A DNA stretch of 64,000 nucleotides. Origin: Fomes fomentarius. Taxonomy: Eukaryota; Basidiomycota; Agaricomycetes; Polyporales; Polyporaceae. The stretch is from assembly GCA_022606135.1 (NCBI GenBank), contig JABYQN010000012.1, forward strand, positions 1,116,001-1,180,000. The letters are read 5' to 3'. The position numbers and the translations under genes were made by a program. This document shows positions 35,630 to 46,701 of this stretch, one piece after another. The notes beneath the pieces are model-generated. The model was given only the letters and a program-made list of their open reading frames with translations, was not told the origin of the DNA and ran no database searches. Position 1 is the stretch's first letter; each line of letters begins with the position of its first letter.

Positions 35630-37984
35630 CTAGTGTTGGCTGAACTCTTGGCTCGTGATGCGGGACATGTTCTTGTCTTCATGTTTGGTCGCAACAGCAA
35701 TATTGATTGTGGGGGGCGTTGGATCTATCACCTGTAGAAAAGCAGAGATGGCCCAATGAAATATGAATGACAGGGGTCACACTGAGACAGGGCAAGATAA
35801 ACCTTGGGGATGTTCCAGCGCTCAATCGCCGCAAGACGGTTTGCATGGGAGATGGTGTGCAGAGGTCTGTCACTGAAGATCTCAATGCTGTGTGCGGCAT
35901 GGAGCTTACGCGAGTTCAACCTGCAGATATGATATGATGTGATCAGTGTGGGTTGATAGTACGCAATAAGCGAGCTGGAGACTTGCATGCAGAACAGAGT
36001 GTTTGTGAAGACTACGGAACATCAGATGTCTGTGATGAGATGTGAGGAGGAGTGATGGGACACACCTCGCATGATTATTGAGTTGAGGGCAGCCCAGTAC
36101 AGATTGCCATCAGTTGCCTCGGCCTGAGGGACATTCTTGCATGAGACAATGCTACTGAGGGCACATCCTGGGTAGTGAGGTGGTGACTGTACCAATATCA
36201 GAGCCGTCATGTCCAAGAGGCTGTTAAATCACAGTTAGCGTCACATTCACTATCTGACAGGTTAGAACTTGTACAAAACCAATGTGCCTGCAGATCAGCG
36301 TGGTAAGTGGATGTTAGGTGGTCGCTACTGGGAAGCACTCACTGGTGTTAACAATGTAGATGGTGATTTGGTCAACAGTAGATTTCAGGCTGTTCCTGCT
36401 CAAAAGCCCATGATATTGATATGAGTATTTTCGAAGATCATGGCCACACATACCACTTGTATGTCTTGCGCCCCTTGCACATCACACCAAAGAGGGCTCC
36501 AGAGATAGAGAAGTTGGCCAGTAGCACGAATCCGAAGGTGACACCAAACATCCACTATAACGATATGATGGTAAACAGGCACAATACTGAGGTTCGAGGA
36601 GAGTGGTGCCCACTTTCTGGTCAGTGTACACAGATGGGTTAGCATGTACGAAACTATTGACATCTTGTTAGTTCAATCTCAACACAAACACATTTGATGG
36701 GGGCGAACCCTTTGACAGTGATTACTGTGGCGGACAGTCAGCAAAACCCAAGAGAGATGCACTTGAATGGCAAGACTGACTCATTGCAAATGCTGTTGTG
36801 AGGTTGAGTGGTCAATATATAGACCAGGTCATGATTGGCATGGGACTGACTGAATTGGATGATGTGGAACATAATCTGGAGATATGTTTAAGAGACTGAA
36901 CCAGCATCAGGGAAGATTCCACTTATAGCAGAGAATGCCAGAAATTTGTAGCGCAAGCCAACTAAGAGCAAGCACAATCAGTGGTCATGATCAGGCACTG
37001 AAGGTCATGATGCTCATACTCATTAAGACTCGACGGATGAAGAAGCTGACCATTGAAGCGTGAATTAGCATCAGATCAAAAGATAAGTTTCGAAAACGCA
37101 GCAAGGGTAAAAAATTGAAATAGAATAGGCAGTGATTGTCGCTGGCCAGAAGATGATTCTCAAACAACACTGTATCATGACTGCCAGGCAGCAAGCAGTA
37201 AAATCGCTTACATGTGAGTCGTTGTACCAGTGATGAGCTGTAAGTTTATATTAATTAGCGGGGATGGCCAGAGCATGTTCAGATCAATGCTGGGCAGCAT
37301 GGAAGCACTCACCCCAAGGAGTGGCAGGAGCTGAGAGTGGGTGGGTTTGTCTTCGGTAAATAGGAGGATGTTGTGGTTCACATATACAAAGACTTACATT
37401 GCCTGACCTTGAGCAGCTTAGTGAGGGATAGATTAACGAGAGCAAAGCACTCACCAAATGATATGTACGAACAGTTCCATGGTAGCGTAGTGCATCACGA
37501 AGACGTAATCACTTGCATGAAGAGTCTGAAAAGGGAATTCAGCATATCTGTGCAGACCTACATAGAATGGATGTTGCAGACTGTGTAGGCTGTTTCCACC
37601 ACTCTGTATAGTGGGTTAACATTCGCCGTTGTGAAGGAATGGAATCATTCACATGACAAAGGACACCTAGTTCACGTACACAGCGATGAGCCCACTTTCA
37701 GAACCAGAGTGGAAAAAGACAACACATACAATGAGTTTGATGATCATGGCATCCTTCGTGTACTGGCGGAAGTACCGATATGCTTGATGCAACATGAGAC
37801 TGTACAACCTGCATCACCGCAAGGTCATGTCGTGGTATTTTAGGAGGATTCAAGAGGTTACACATACTTACATTGTGTTGAAGAATGCGGCCAGGAACAG
37901 CGCTCCAGTCGTCTTGTACAAAATTTGCAGCAATTCTGCCGTAGACAGTTGAAGATCTGAGGATGATGCATTCTGCAAAGCCAT
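35630..37984 (-). CDS. DUF6534-type membrane protein, copy B
   Basis: Tandem paralogue of the gene at 32363-34784 in the same orientation. It starts at 37984 (MALQNASSSDLQLST), continues ALFLAAFFNTM, YSLMLHQAYRYFRQYTKDA, VSFVIVVETAYTVCNIHSM and DYVFVMHYATMELFVHIIW, then a 10-nt exon (37398-37407) and an 18-nt exon (37313-37330, LLPLLG), then LITGTTTHM. Later parts are STVDQITIYIVNTS, LNSRKLHAAHSIEIFSDRP and a last exon VIDPTPPTINIAVATKHED ending at 35630. Equivalent splice phases are used in copy A at each compared junction. It looks capable of coding, but several middle exons remain unresolved. Relative to copy A it is more A-T rich. Confidence 0.7.
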
Positions 37985-38100
37985 GGAGATTTAGGGATGG
38001 CCTTGGGAAAGGGTCAGGGGAGGATGTTCCAAGGGAAGAGCTGCGTAGCTGACTGTATATAGAATCATGGGAGCTATAAACCGTACACAAGGTTGGGCAG

Positions 38101-38605
38101 TGTTACAATTTGATAAGTATACAATACTAGTGGTTAACTACGCAACTAGGATTATGGTATTTGATTACTGTACTTTTACTTTTAGGATTCTCATGCTATA
38201 GGGTTCTTCTGTTGTATGGTCATCCAGTAGTAGTCAGTCAGAACTACGGACTTAGTCAGCTAGACTGCGCACACTCCTTCTGATTAGTCAACTTGACTGT
38301 GCAGTCTGTCATTGTGACTGTGCAGTTAGTCAGGTTGACTGCGCAGTTAGTCAGATTTACTGTGCAGCAGTAAGGCCTTACCAATACGCAGTTCACTGTT
38401 AGAATTCCGCAGTCTCCTTACATGTATATAGGGGGAGGATGTCTCAGAGCAACTCCCCAAGCTTTAGTCTCTTTGCGAATAACACAGGCTATACTCTAGC
38501 AAGTTATCACTCGCTCTCTCAGACTAACTTCAAGATCTCCTTTGGATAAGGATCGATTGGACTAGCAAGGTCATAAGGAACTAGGGTTACAACTCAAGTA
38601 GAACA
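38101..38605 (+). mobile_element. Candidate solo LTR, 505 bp
   Basis: The segment begins TGTTAC and ends GAACA, giving the short inverted termini TGTT/AACA expected of an LTR. It has a TATA-like element (atgtatataggg) at about 38420-38431, and a transcribed-leader-like stretch after it. No target-site duplication is visible and no reverse transcriptase or integrase lies nearby, so this is tentative. Confidence 0.35.
38228..38375. repeat. Imperfect tandem motif related to ttagtcagnttgactgtgca
   Basis: Four to five diverged copies of a unit of about 20-22 bp with the cores agtcag and gactgtgcag (c/t variable). They lie upstream of the TATA-like element of the candidate LTR, where LTR enhancer repeats are often found. 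Confidence 0.55.
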
Positions 38606-38920
38606 TTTAATAGTCATGTGAGAGCATAACACCAGCTATGCTCGGACCGGAGTTGTGTACACTTGTTTATGGTCATATGATTAGATAGGCTGTGTTCCTT
38701 CTTACCATATATGGTTTCCTTTGTTTTTCTACTGTACTTTCCCATGACCATATGCATTCCTGTGCGTACCAGTGTGTTCTACACTGCACCAGACTCTTCT
38801 AGACCTTATGTCTGACTCATGCTATAACTGTATCTGACTCATACGCCAATATGGACTATGACTCATTGTCTTATGGCTACATGTGACTGCTTCACTTGCT
38901 GACTCATAGACTCATCTCTC

Positions 38921-39125
38921 ATGTATATAAGCAGTCCCTTCTTTGCCTCTGCTCTTCAGTCATTCACTCACTGACTGAAGAGTATGTCTCTTACCTCCAT
39001 ATGCTCTACTACTTCTTACTGACTTAGTACTGGTAGTCTCTCTCTGTTGTGACTTACAGGTACTTCACTATGCAATATAGTTGTTCACTCACTGACTGAA
39101 GATCTCTCTCTGTTGTGACTTACAG
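38921..39125. repeat. Second LTR-like leader with paired direct repeats
   Basis: A TATA element (atgtatataagc) near 38921-38932 is followed by two exact repeats. A 19-nt motif occurs at 38963-38981 and 39084-39102, and a 23-nt motif at 39037-39059 and 39103-39125. The right end abuts the polyprenyl synthase fragment within about 20 bp, so this element may have replaced that gene's 5' part. Confidence 0.45.
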
Positions 39126-39143
39126 TCACTCCCTGCCTTACAG

Positions 39144-39551
39144 GCTCAGAGTTCATCATGATGACCTCCTGGACTATGCAGGAGACCAGTCCATGCTGGG
39201 GAAACCAGCAAATGCGAACCTGAAGCTGAGTATTGCCACAGCTCCTGTATTCTTTGCCCTACAGGAGGATGAGAGCATCCTGCCCCTCATGTTGCGACGA
39301 TTTTTTCATCCCGGAGATGCAGAGAAGGTGAGCAGAGCAAAATTCCCGATCAAACTTCAAGTTCCTCCACTCACCCTCTCAACACCTTGAAGGTCATGGG
39401 GTCTGTTAAGAACACACAGATGTTACTCAGAACCCGAAAACTCGCCGAGTGTTATGTGCAGAAAGCATCCGACCTCTCTGTACTCCCTGATAGCCCTGCG
39501 AAGCAAGCGTTGGGAGACTTGGCTGCGGCCGTTCTTGTTCGTAAAATGTGA
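39144..39551 (+). pseudogene. C-terminal fragment of a trans-polyprenyl diphosphate synthase (COQ1/GGPPS-like)
   Basis: Two exons, 39144-39327 and 39393-39551, join in frame to about 113 residues. The fragment carries the second aspartate-rich motif as HDDLLDY (DDxxD, which binds the diphosphate through magnesium), then LGKPANANLKLSIATAPVFFAL and a C-terminal helix pair, LAECYVQKASDLSVLPDSPAK and ALGDLAAAVLVRK, with a stop. This is the tail of the long-chain prenyl synthases that make ubiquinone side chains. The N-terminal two thirds, including the first DDxxD, are absent; LTR-like repeats take their place. It is therefore a gene remnant. It lies 0.7 kb from the UbiA-type gene. Confidence 0.75.
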
Positions 39552-40283
39552 GTTACCAATGTACAAATGATACCATGCCGTGGCATTCCTCAAATATTGT
39601 AAAAAGCATATGAATTATACAACTGTGCCTACACACGAGTCACGATCGACCCCTAGATGGGCACAAATACTCATAGCTATGATTTTATTCTAATTCCAAG
39701 GAACTCTCATACCTCAACAACTCACTTGAAGCTAAGATCCGAGATCTGATGCGTGTTCGGCCCTTAGATACGCCCATGTGGAATGGAACCACAGACACCC
39801 ACATGTTTCGTAGCATGGGCGATGCCTCGCCATGTTCTGTCCGGTGGTCTCGGGTCACTGTGAGAGGCTACACATAATAATAGCAATGTTCGATGGCATC
39901 CGGTGTACACCATGAAGTAGGAAGCAGCCGAATACAAGCACCCGTCAGCTTCTCGACCACGGAAGGCAACCAGCCAGGGAATGTACGGTGTCAATTGTGC
40001 TTGCACCAGAGTTCATATCAGGATTCTCATGATCGCATGATTGAACAGCGCGTCGAACTTCTGTCAATTTGGACAACGCGCGGAACTTCTGTACTTGGTT
40101 GGTGCCTGACGACACTAGTCATTGGTGGTGGGTGAACCGACCCATACCTAGGAACTGCTTCAAAATCTGAGAAGAGTTATCTTCTTGTCTACATTTCTCA
40201 ATGATGCAGTCGGCACATCTGGCGCAAAGGTCACACGACTCTTCACTGAGTATGAAAGACAATAGTATGCTTAGTGTGTAGGA
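39552..40283. other. Convergent spacer, no gene seen
   Basis: Between the prenyl-synthase fragment and the 3' end of the UbiA-type gene. No coding pattern. Confidence 0.5.
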
Positions 40284-41232
40284 CTACGCATACATTGGTG
40301 TGATCCGGACCATTGCTAGCCAGACCTTCCGAAACGTCATTGGACGCATGGCAGGAGTATTGTGCGGACTTACATTATATAGTCGATACGAAAGCTTGTC
40401 AGTCTCGGGAGTGCAAAAGTAGTAGAAGCGTGTGCCGACCAGGCCTCCCACTGAAGAGAGGAGCAACAACTGCATGAGGGAGCGGTTCCATAGCATGCCC
40501 AGGCCTATAGACCATAGGGTCAGGCCCAGAGGCATGGATAGACGTCCGACGCGAGGCATAACGATAGGGATAGTCTGTCGCTTCTCCAAACGATCACCCG
40601 CCTCGTCTTGGGAATCTTGAGCGTGAATTGTTGTAAGAACGATTGCGATGCTGAAGTAGTGAGCTGCTACCGCGGCGCGAGGAAGTTCTGACATAGAACC
40701 TAGAGAGGGCATACGTGAGGGATTGAAGCCGTGGCGGGGCGTCACAATCGAGTCTGACTTACTTGCACAGGTGATCGCCGTTGCACCAGCGTCGAATACC
40801 GCGTATCCGAGAGCATTGAGTACATTTCGCGTGAACCAATGAGCATCCAGACGTAGTTCGTTGTGCAACAATATCCCTAACGTGAGGATGAGGCCGACAG
40901 CGGTGATGTTGTGAAACACGGACAGGGCAATGCATAGCGGTAGCAATGTCCAGCGAATGATGAGTGCGTGACGGATGGAGATGCGACAGGAAGGAAGGGG
41001 TCTCCAGGGTTTGTTCCGCTTGTCTTCATCAGGGGAAAGACTTTGATTTGACACGCAGAACTGAAGGAGATAGAGCCAGGTCCAAAAAACGGACTGGGCG
41101 AATGCTCGAAGATCTGTCCTTGGTACAGTACACCACGCGAACATCGTCTGGAAGTGGTGAGAGTTGAGTGTGTCGACTGTGCGGGTGATCGAGAGGCGAA
41201 GCGCCTACGATGGGTAACAAGATTGTCTTCAT
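40284..41232 (-). CDS. UbiA-type prenyltransferase or terpene cyclase-like membrane protein
   Basis: UbiA-superfamily proteins transfer prenyl chains or, in some basidiomycetes, cyclise prenyl diphosphates inside the membrane. Exons 41232-41209, 41147-40763, 40699-40374 and 40325-40284 join in frame to 258 residues. The first aspartate motif is NQSLSPDEDKRNKPWRPLP (about residues 33-51), the second DSQDEAGDRLEKRQTIPI. Helices cover most of the rest and the C-terminus VWLAMVRITPMYA is family-like. The coding frame continues upstream of 41232 to about 41312 and there matches the family (YHAYTLFLFTQSD), but no ATG is found before an in-frame stop. Either a short first exon was missed or the true start is lost. 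In the first motif, N...DEDKxN differs from the usual NxxxDxxxD spacing, so activity is uncertain. It is divergent to the P450 at 41891. Confidence 0.75.
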
Positions 41233-41890
41233 ATCAGATTGAGTGAAGAGAAAGAGGGTATATGCATGATAGGCGGCGCGATGGAGGGAGAGAGAGGGGG
41301 ACAAGGCGCACTGCTGAGGGTGCAAAGCGGATATTCAGGGAAAGAACAGGAAGAGATGTAGTAGGGGGTACTCTAGACCACTGTTGCTCTTTCCTCCCTA
41401 CACGGCCTGGCCAGCTGTTGTCACATTACATTGGGATCCAAGTTGTCAATTTGCGTCAAGGTTCACCCTCGTGGCTCGCCACTTCCGTCGGAGATGTGAG
41501 AGAGCGCTCTTCACTAGTACTGCGCTGGTGCGACAGAGAAGAGACCGCTCTGTGCTGCCCTGGGACCGAACATGAACTTCTTGATTCACGAGGAATGATG
41601 ACTGTGGTAGATCTGCCGGTCACCCTCTGAGGGCGACGTGGGAGGCTGCGGCTGCGGTGGATGAAGAAGAGACGGTGGATGGGTGATGGTGAAGAAGAAG
41701 TTCCGAGTGACAAGGGTCTCTCAGAAGGCTGTACCTGGCGCCCGAACGGCAGCAGCCGGGTAGTAATCTCGGCCACTCTAGTACACACACACTTCCGATT
41801 CGCCGCCGCGCGGGTTCGGGTCTGAGTGACTCTCGAGTCTGAGCAGCGCGAGTAACGCCCCACATCCCATCCATCTCTGTCTCCTCTAGG
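41233..41890. other. Divergent promoter region of UbiA-type gene and P450-1
   Basis: Up to about 41312 the minus strand still looks coding (N-terminus of the UbiA-type protein). The rest is shared upstream DNA of the two divergent genes, which would allow co-regulation. Confidence 0.45.
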
Positions 41891-44246
41891 ATGGATCTGC
41901 TTGGTGTTGTCGCTCTCGGCACTGTCGCCTCCGCTCTCTGGATCTCATGGCGTTATTTCGCACCTGTCTATCTCTCACCAATAACCCGTCTGCCAGGCCC
42001 TCCCTGCCCAAGCTTGCTATATGGAAACTTCAGGCAAATCAGCAACGTTAGGAATTCCCTGATAATGCGTGATTGGGCAGAGAAATACGGTCCCAATTGT
42101 CTCATTCGATGGTTCCTACAAGTAAGCCAACATCGCACTCAATCATAGTGGCAAGTTGGCTGACTGCCACTAGACTCCCTCTTTGTGGACCATAGACCCG
42201 GTGACCGTCGGCCATATCATGTCCCACTCTTATAACTACGAGAAACCTATGGAGGGGAGAAGGACCACTGCTCGATTGATCGGCCAGAGTTAGCAGTACC
42301 TGACTCGTCAAACATGCTCGCACTGACGATCCGGAATCTACAATTCAACCATGCAGGCATCATCATAGCCGAAGGTAGGATTTACCACTTACATTGATGA
42401 GAACTCTCGCTCAACCTTGTCGGGCTCAGGCGACGTACACAAAAGACAGTAACTTCTGTTTCTTGTCCAAAGGCTCATTTGTTTGCACGACATAGCGAAG
42501 AGTTCTAGTATGTCCAGACTCTCCCTCTGCGTGTGAGAAAATATGGAACTGACGTACAGTAGAACCCCGCATTCGGTCCTGCACAGATACGCGAATTCAA
42601 TGCGATCTTCGTTGAGAAGTCCGCCCAAGTGAGACATGAATTTCCAATTATAACATATCGCTGAGCAGAAAAAAACTACAGCTCCGGGATGTCTGGAGCG
42701 CTCAAATTGTCGAGAAAGGAGGATGTCTGCAAACAAACGTCATGGACGGCCTACGAAGCCTGACTTTGGACGTCATCGGTCTCGCCGGTGAGCACGATGC
42801 AGTCATCTAAGGAAATTTGATGTGAATGTGCAGTGTAGGTTTCAATTATCATTTCGATTCACTGAATCCTGACAAGGAGCCGAATGAGCTGAGCAAAGCG
42901 TTCGAACAAATCTTCAAGCGTCCGCCGAGCATGTCCATCTTGCGTGTCCTCCTGGACGTCGTTCCTGTGCTCAACGTCTTCGTAAGTCCCACGCCCCTTC
43001 CTGCGATGGAGGACATGGATAAAGCCGTCTGTATCATAGCCGGACGAACGGACGCGCAAGATCAAGGAAGGACGTGTTATGGCTGGGCGCATTGGCATGC
43101 AGCTCATCAAAGAGAAGAAGGCCGCAATCTTGAGCGAGTCGTCGGCTGGTGTCGAGAAGAAAGATATACAGGGCCGCGATATCCTCACATTGCTCCTGAA
43201 GGCGAACCTAGCAACAGACATCCCAGACAATCAACGCATCTCGGACGACGAAGTACTAGCTCGTATGTGTCACAGTTCTGTAAGTATATATAGATTGTAT
43301 ATTTTAATCAACGTGCGTGTCTAGAGATCGGAAGGTCGGTTCTCTGAAGAGAGAGATCGTCACTGCTGTCGCTAACTCTACGACGACACTGCCCAGTCTC
43401 CTCGCAGCAGGACACGAGACCACAAACACTGCCACTGCATGGTGTTTGTATGCCCTATCTCTCTCGCCGCGGATTCAGCGCAAGCTTCGCCAGGAACTTC
43501 TGCAGGTGTCGACAGAGCCGACCATGGAGGCACTCGCGGAATTGCCATACCTAGACGCTGTTATCCGGGAGACCCTAAGGGTATACGCTCCAGTCACAAC
43601 AAGCCTCCGCGTCGCCGTTCAGGACGACGTTCTTCCCATAAGCGAGCCGTTCGTGGATCGCAACGGTCTCGTACAAAATCAGATCAGGTCTGTCGTGAAG
43701 CTCTTGTTCTGAGAGTGGCTGGTGCATATCTCAATATGACAACTGCTAGAATCACGAAGGGAAATAAGGTGGTCATGCCCATCGATGGCATGAACCAATC
43801 GAAGGCTCTTTGGGGCGACGATTCCTTAGAATTCAGGTCAATATGCCCTCATTCGTACATCAGCGCTGAATTCACACCCCCTTTTATGCAGGCCCGAACG
43901 TTGGGAAAGCCCTCCGGAAGCAATAACGAACATCCCTGGCGTATGGGGCCATATTCTCACCTTCTTCGGCGGAGCACGAGGGTGTATCGGCTACCGGTTT
44001 GCCGTTACAGAGTGCGTCCACGAATCTCTTGTTGTTTTTGGGTCTCAGGAACGTTGGGCTCATCGGTGGTTGTGTAGGATGAAGGTCATCATATTCACGC
44101 TCGTGCGCTCGTTCGAATTTGAGCTCGCCGTCCCTCGAAAGGATGCACAGCCGACAGGCACGTTTCTGCAGCGGCCCGCCCTTGTCAGCGAACCTGAGAG
44201 AGGAACGCAATTGCCTATGTTCATACGCGCATACGTGCACGAGTAG
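41891..44246 (+). CDS. Cytochrome P450 (copy 1), possibly impaired at a microexon
   Basis: ER-bound monooxygenase of a basidiomycete P450 family. Order: membrane anchor [17 protein letters not shown], proline hinge [34 protein letters not shown] (42564-42600), [16 protein letters not shown], the I-helix AGHETTNTA (43415-43440), K-helix ETLR, PERW, and the heme loop [13 protein letters not shown] with the Cys ligand (about 43950-43985). The stop is at 44246. Junctions from 42174 onward are in phase, including exons of 18 nt (42357-42374) and 10 nt (43325-43334). The exception is 42430-42561: GDVHKRQ ends in phase 2, whereas the 12-nt exon coding RRVL (about 42495-42506) needs phase 0. Canonical splicing can restore the frame only by dropping VHKRQ, part of the conserved C-helix. 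Either a base was lost or a shortened protein is made. Confidence 0.7.
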
Positions 44247-44547
44247 ATCTCGTTGGATAGCCTGTAATCGTTATTTGTCTAGCTTGTTTTGACTTTGGAT
44301 GGACGCTGTTTTGAACTTTGGATGCTGTGTTTCTTTCTCGCGTTTTTGTTATAATGCGTTGTAGATGTTTCTCTTGTTCATGATCAACAATGAAATGCGT
44401 TGTGACCAAACATATCCTTGCAACTAGTCACAACAGGCTTGAAGGAGTCCCAGGAGGCCCTTCGCAAGGACAAACAAGAACCCGAGTCGCTTAGAAGTAA
44501 GAGTAGTACCAAACTATATTGCCAGAGACACAGATATAATTATCATC
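44247..44547. other. Convergent spacer, no gene seen
   Basis: Short A-T rich 3' flank between P450-1 and the P450-2 pseudogene. Confidence 0.5.
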
Positions 44548-46701
44548 TCAGTCGCACTCGCACTCGGTGACCTTGCGAGCACGGACAGTAACCCATTGTG
44601 AAGCGGCAAGAGACGAGTGTACGTCTCCGCCATCCGCGGCTTCTCGCACGGCTTCCTGGCAGGAGATGTCTCAACGAGCAATTCAAAGTCAAAATGCCGC
44701 AGAATGCGCCACGAACTCGTATGTGGCGAGTTGCGCCGCAGGACTGGAGTTTCCCAGATGAGTGACAGCTCTTCCTAGTGCTATATTGACGGCGCGCATG
44801 GAATGGAACGCACCAGAGCCTTGGTCCTGCACCGAATGCATTGAAGTTCGGTTCCGTCGGGCGAATCAGAGTCCCATCTGGAGCAAGATGTCGCCCCGAA
44901 TCGAACGCGTTCGCGGTGGGACCCCATATCTGCAGCCGAGTCGTCGTTCCAGATCAGCATGTTAAACGGCCACTGTGCAGCAGAAGCAATGGAGTGATCC
45001 TTACGTCACGCCGCGCATCATGTAGTAGTCCGACCAGAACACATACTCGCCCTTCTCCACCTTGACTGAAGGGAGGTTGTGCTTTGGAAGTGCGGGCAAG
45101 ACGTCATCGCATAATGCAAGGCGGGCATTCTTCGGCAGCCCCGGCCATAGACGGACCGTCTCGTAAAACACAGCGAGATGAACCGGATAAGTCTGAATCT
45201 GTAGTCAGCAGATAGAGGGACTATATGAAAATAACGCACATACAGCGAGCTCCTGGTAATCGACCTCCGAACCGCCCTTCCCATTCTTCTTCACTTCCTC
45301 CCGTAAGCAGTCGATCCATTGGGGCGCCTCTATAAGCGCATACAGGCCCCATGCGAGTGCGTTCTGAGTGTTGTCGCAACCAGCAAACAGTAAAGTAACA
45401 AGAATGTCGCGAATGAGGATCGGGTCGTCGAACGTTAGGTCTTGCAACAGGACGGAGAGGAAGTCGGCATAGCGCTCAGAATGGTGCTGTGCTTTCTGGG
45501 AAGCGTGCACCCGGCGTTCTCAAACGAATTCCGAGACGATGCCTCTTATATATGCGCGCGATTTGCTGAAGCGAAATCTATCTCCGTTGATCTGAAGAGC
45601 AACGGTCAGTGGTCGGGAAGCGGGTAGCAATGCCAGTACTAAGACATACAATCTCGGTGATCTTCCAGAAAGGATTGAAGAGCCGCCTGGGTCAAGTGTG
45701 AGCTCCTTTGTGTTATTGTTGTCGCAAGAGATCAACTAATCTTGCGAGGTCAGGTTCAAAAATTGCAGTGCGTCGCGGAGGGAGTCTGGTCGTTGCATGC
45801 ACTGCACGTCAGGCGTCGCGGAGGGAGTCTGGTCGTTGCATGCACTGCACGTCAGGCTCAAGGATGTTGGTTTGAATATCGAAAGAAGATCGTGCGAAGA
45901 TTGGGATAGCTATCCGACCGGCGAGATCTTTTGAACATCAATACTTGGTGGAGAGCGAAACGGTGTCGATGTGACTACTCACCATTCCAGTCAACTGGAA
46001 CTTGGTTCTTGCTCGCGCTGAGCAAAAGCATCCGGGTCGTGGGAACTATCTGTGCACAGGTACATCAACAACATAAATCTCGTATGCCATCAAGAACTCA
46101 CTTCATTCATCGCATGAGAGACGTGCTCGGTGAAGGAGCGAATAGTAGAGATTGGGCTAATTTTGGGGGTAGAGATATCTTCAGCTCCGATCAGTATACA
46201 TGTGTACTTCGAGAATACTCACAACATTGTTTTCCTCGCTAGACGCCACTGAGCACCGTCTGAGGAGACGGGTGCCATACCTCCAGGAAACTCTGTGAAG
46301 ACCTCCACAGCGATTGGGCCTCAAGAATACTTCTGCATATCGCCTTCGAACGGACGGCATCAGCCTAAGTATCATTCTACGGGGACGATATCACCTTTCT
46401 TGATATGGGCGAGCCATTCTGGTCAATCAATCAGAATTCCTCTACCCCAAGGCGGGAATGTAAAGGTACAGAATGCGCCGTAGGTGTCGAGCAGCAGTCC
46501 GAACCATTTAAGGACGTGCCACCGCCAGGGGATTGCATGCAGCAGGTTGCCGAGGATAGGAAGGCCTTTTGGGCCAGGAAGATCGGGTCGCGGATTTGTC
46601 GTAACATAGCGGTCTGGATAAGCGATGTAAAGCAAGGTAAAGGAGAGGAGAAATGCCCCAGCTGCCAATGTGACTGGCTCAGTAGTGTTGAACACGGACA
46701 T
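44548..46701 (-). pseudogene. Cytochrome P450 (copy 2) pseudogene, CYP63/CYP52-clan-like
   Basis: A different P450 family from copies 1 and 3. The N-terminal exon from 46701 has an anchor (LAAGAFLLSFTLLYIAY) and the hinge DLPGPKGLPILGNLL. Further pieces: PEWLAHIKK, VEVFTEFPGGMAPVSSDGAQ, RLFNPFWKITEI, ADFLSVLLQD, the I-helix region FAGCDNTQNALAWGLYALIE, ETVRLWPGLPKNARLALCDD, and a damaged heme loop FGAGPRLWC (a Trp before the Cys). The C-terminus is split over frames: FDFELLVETSPARK in one, VTVRARKVTECECD in another. There are in-frame stops at 46425-46423, 46323-46321 and 45522-45520, each TGA where Arg CGA is expected or likely, and a 43-bp exact tandem duplication (45770-45855) that shifts the frame. 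It cannot make a full P450. Confidence 0.88.
45770..45855. repeat. Exact 43-bp tandem duplication inside P450-2
   Basis: Copies 45770-45812 and 45813-45855 are identical. Each codes the P450 stretch around CMQRPDSLRDA. As 43 is not a multiple of three, the duplication breaks the frame, and its identity suggests it is recent. Confidence 0.95.

Larger units (their letters stand above)
37985..39143. other. Repeat-rich, LTR-like region
   Basis: No host gene seen. It contains a candidate solo LTR, an imperfect 20-21-nt repeat cluster and further direct repeats with a TATA element, listed separately. Confidence 0.5.

Noticed and set aside
38101..39143. Full-length LTR retrotransposon
   Set aside because: No reverse transcriptase, integrase or gag frame is present and no target-site duplication was found; at best solo LTR pieces.
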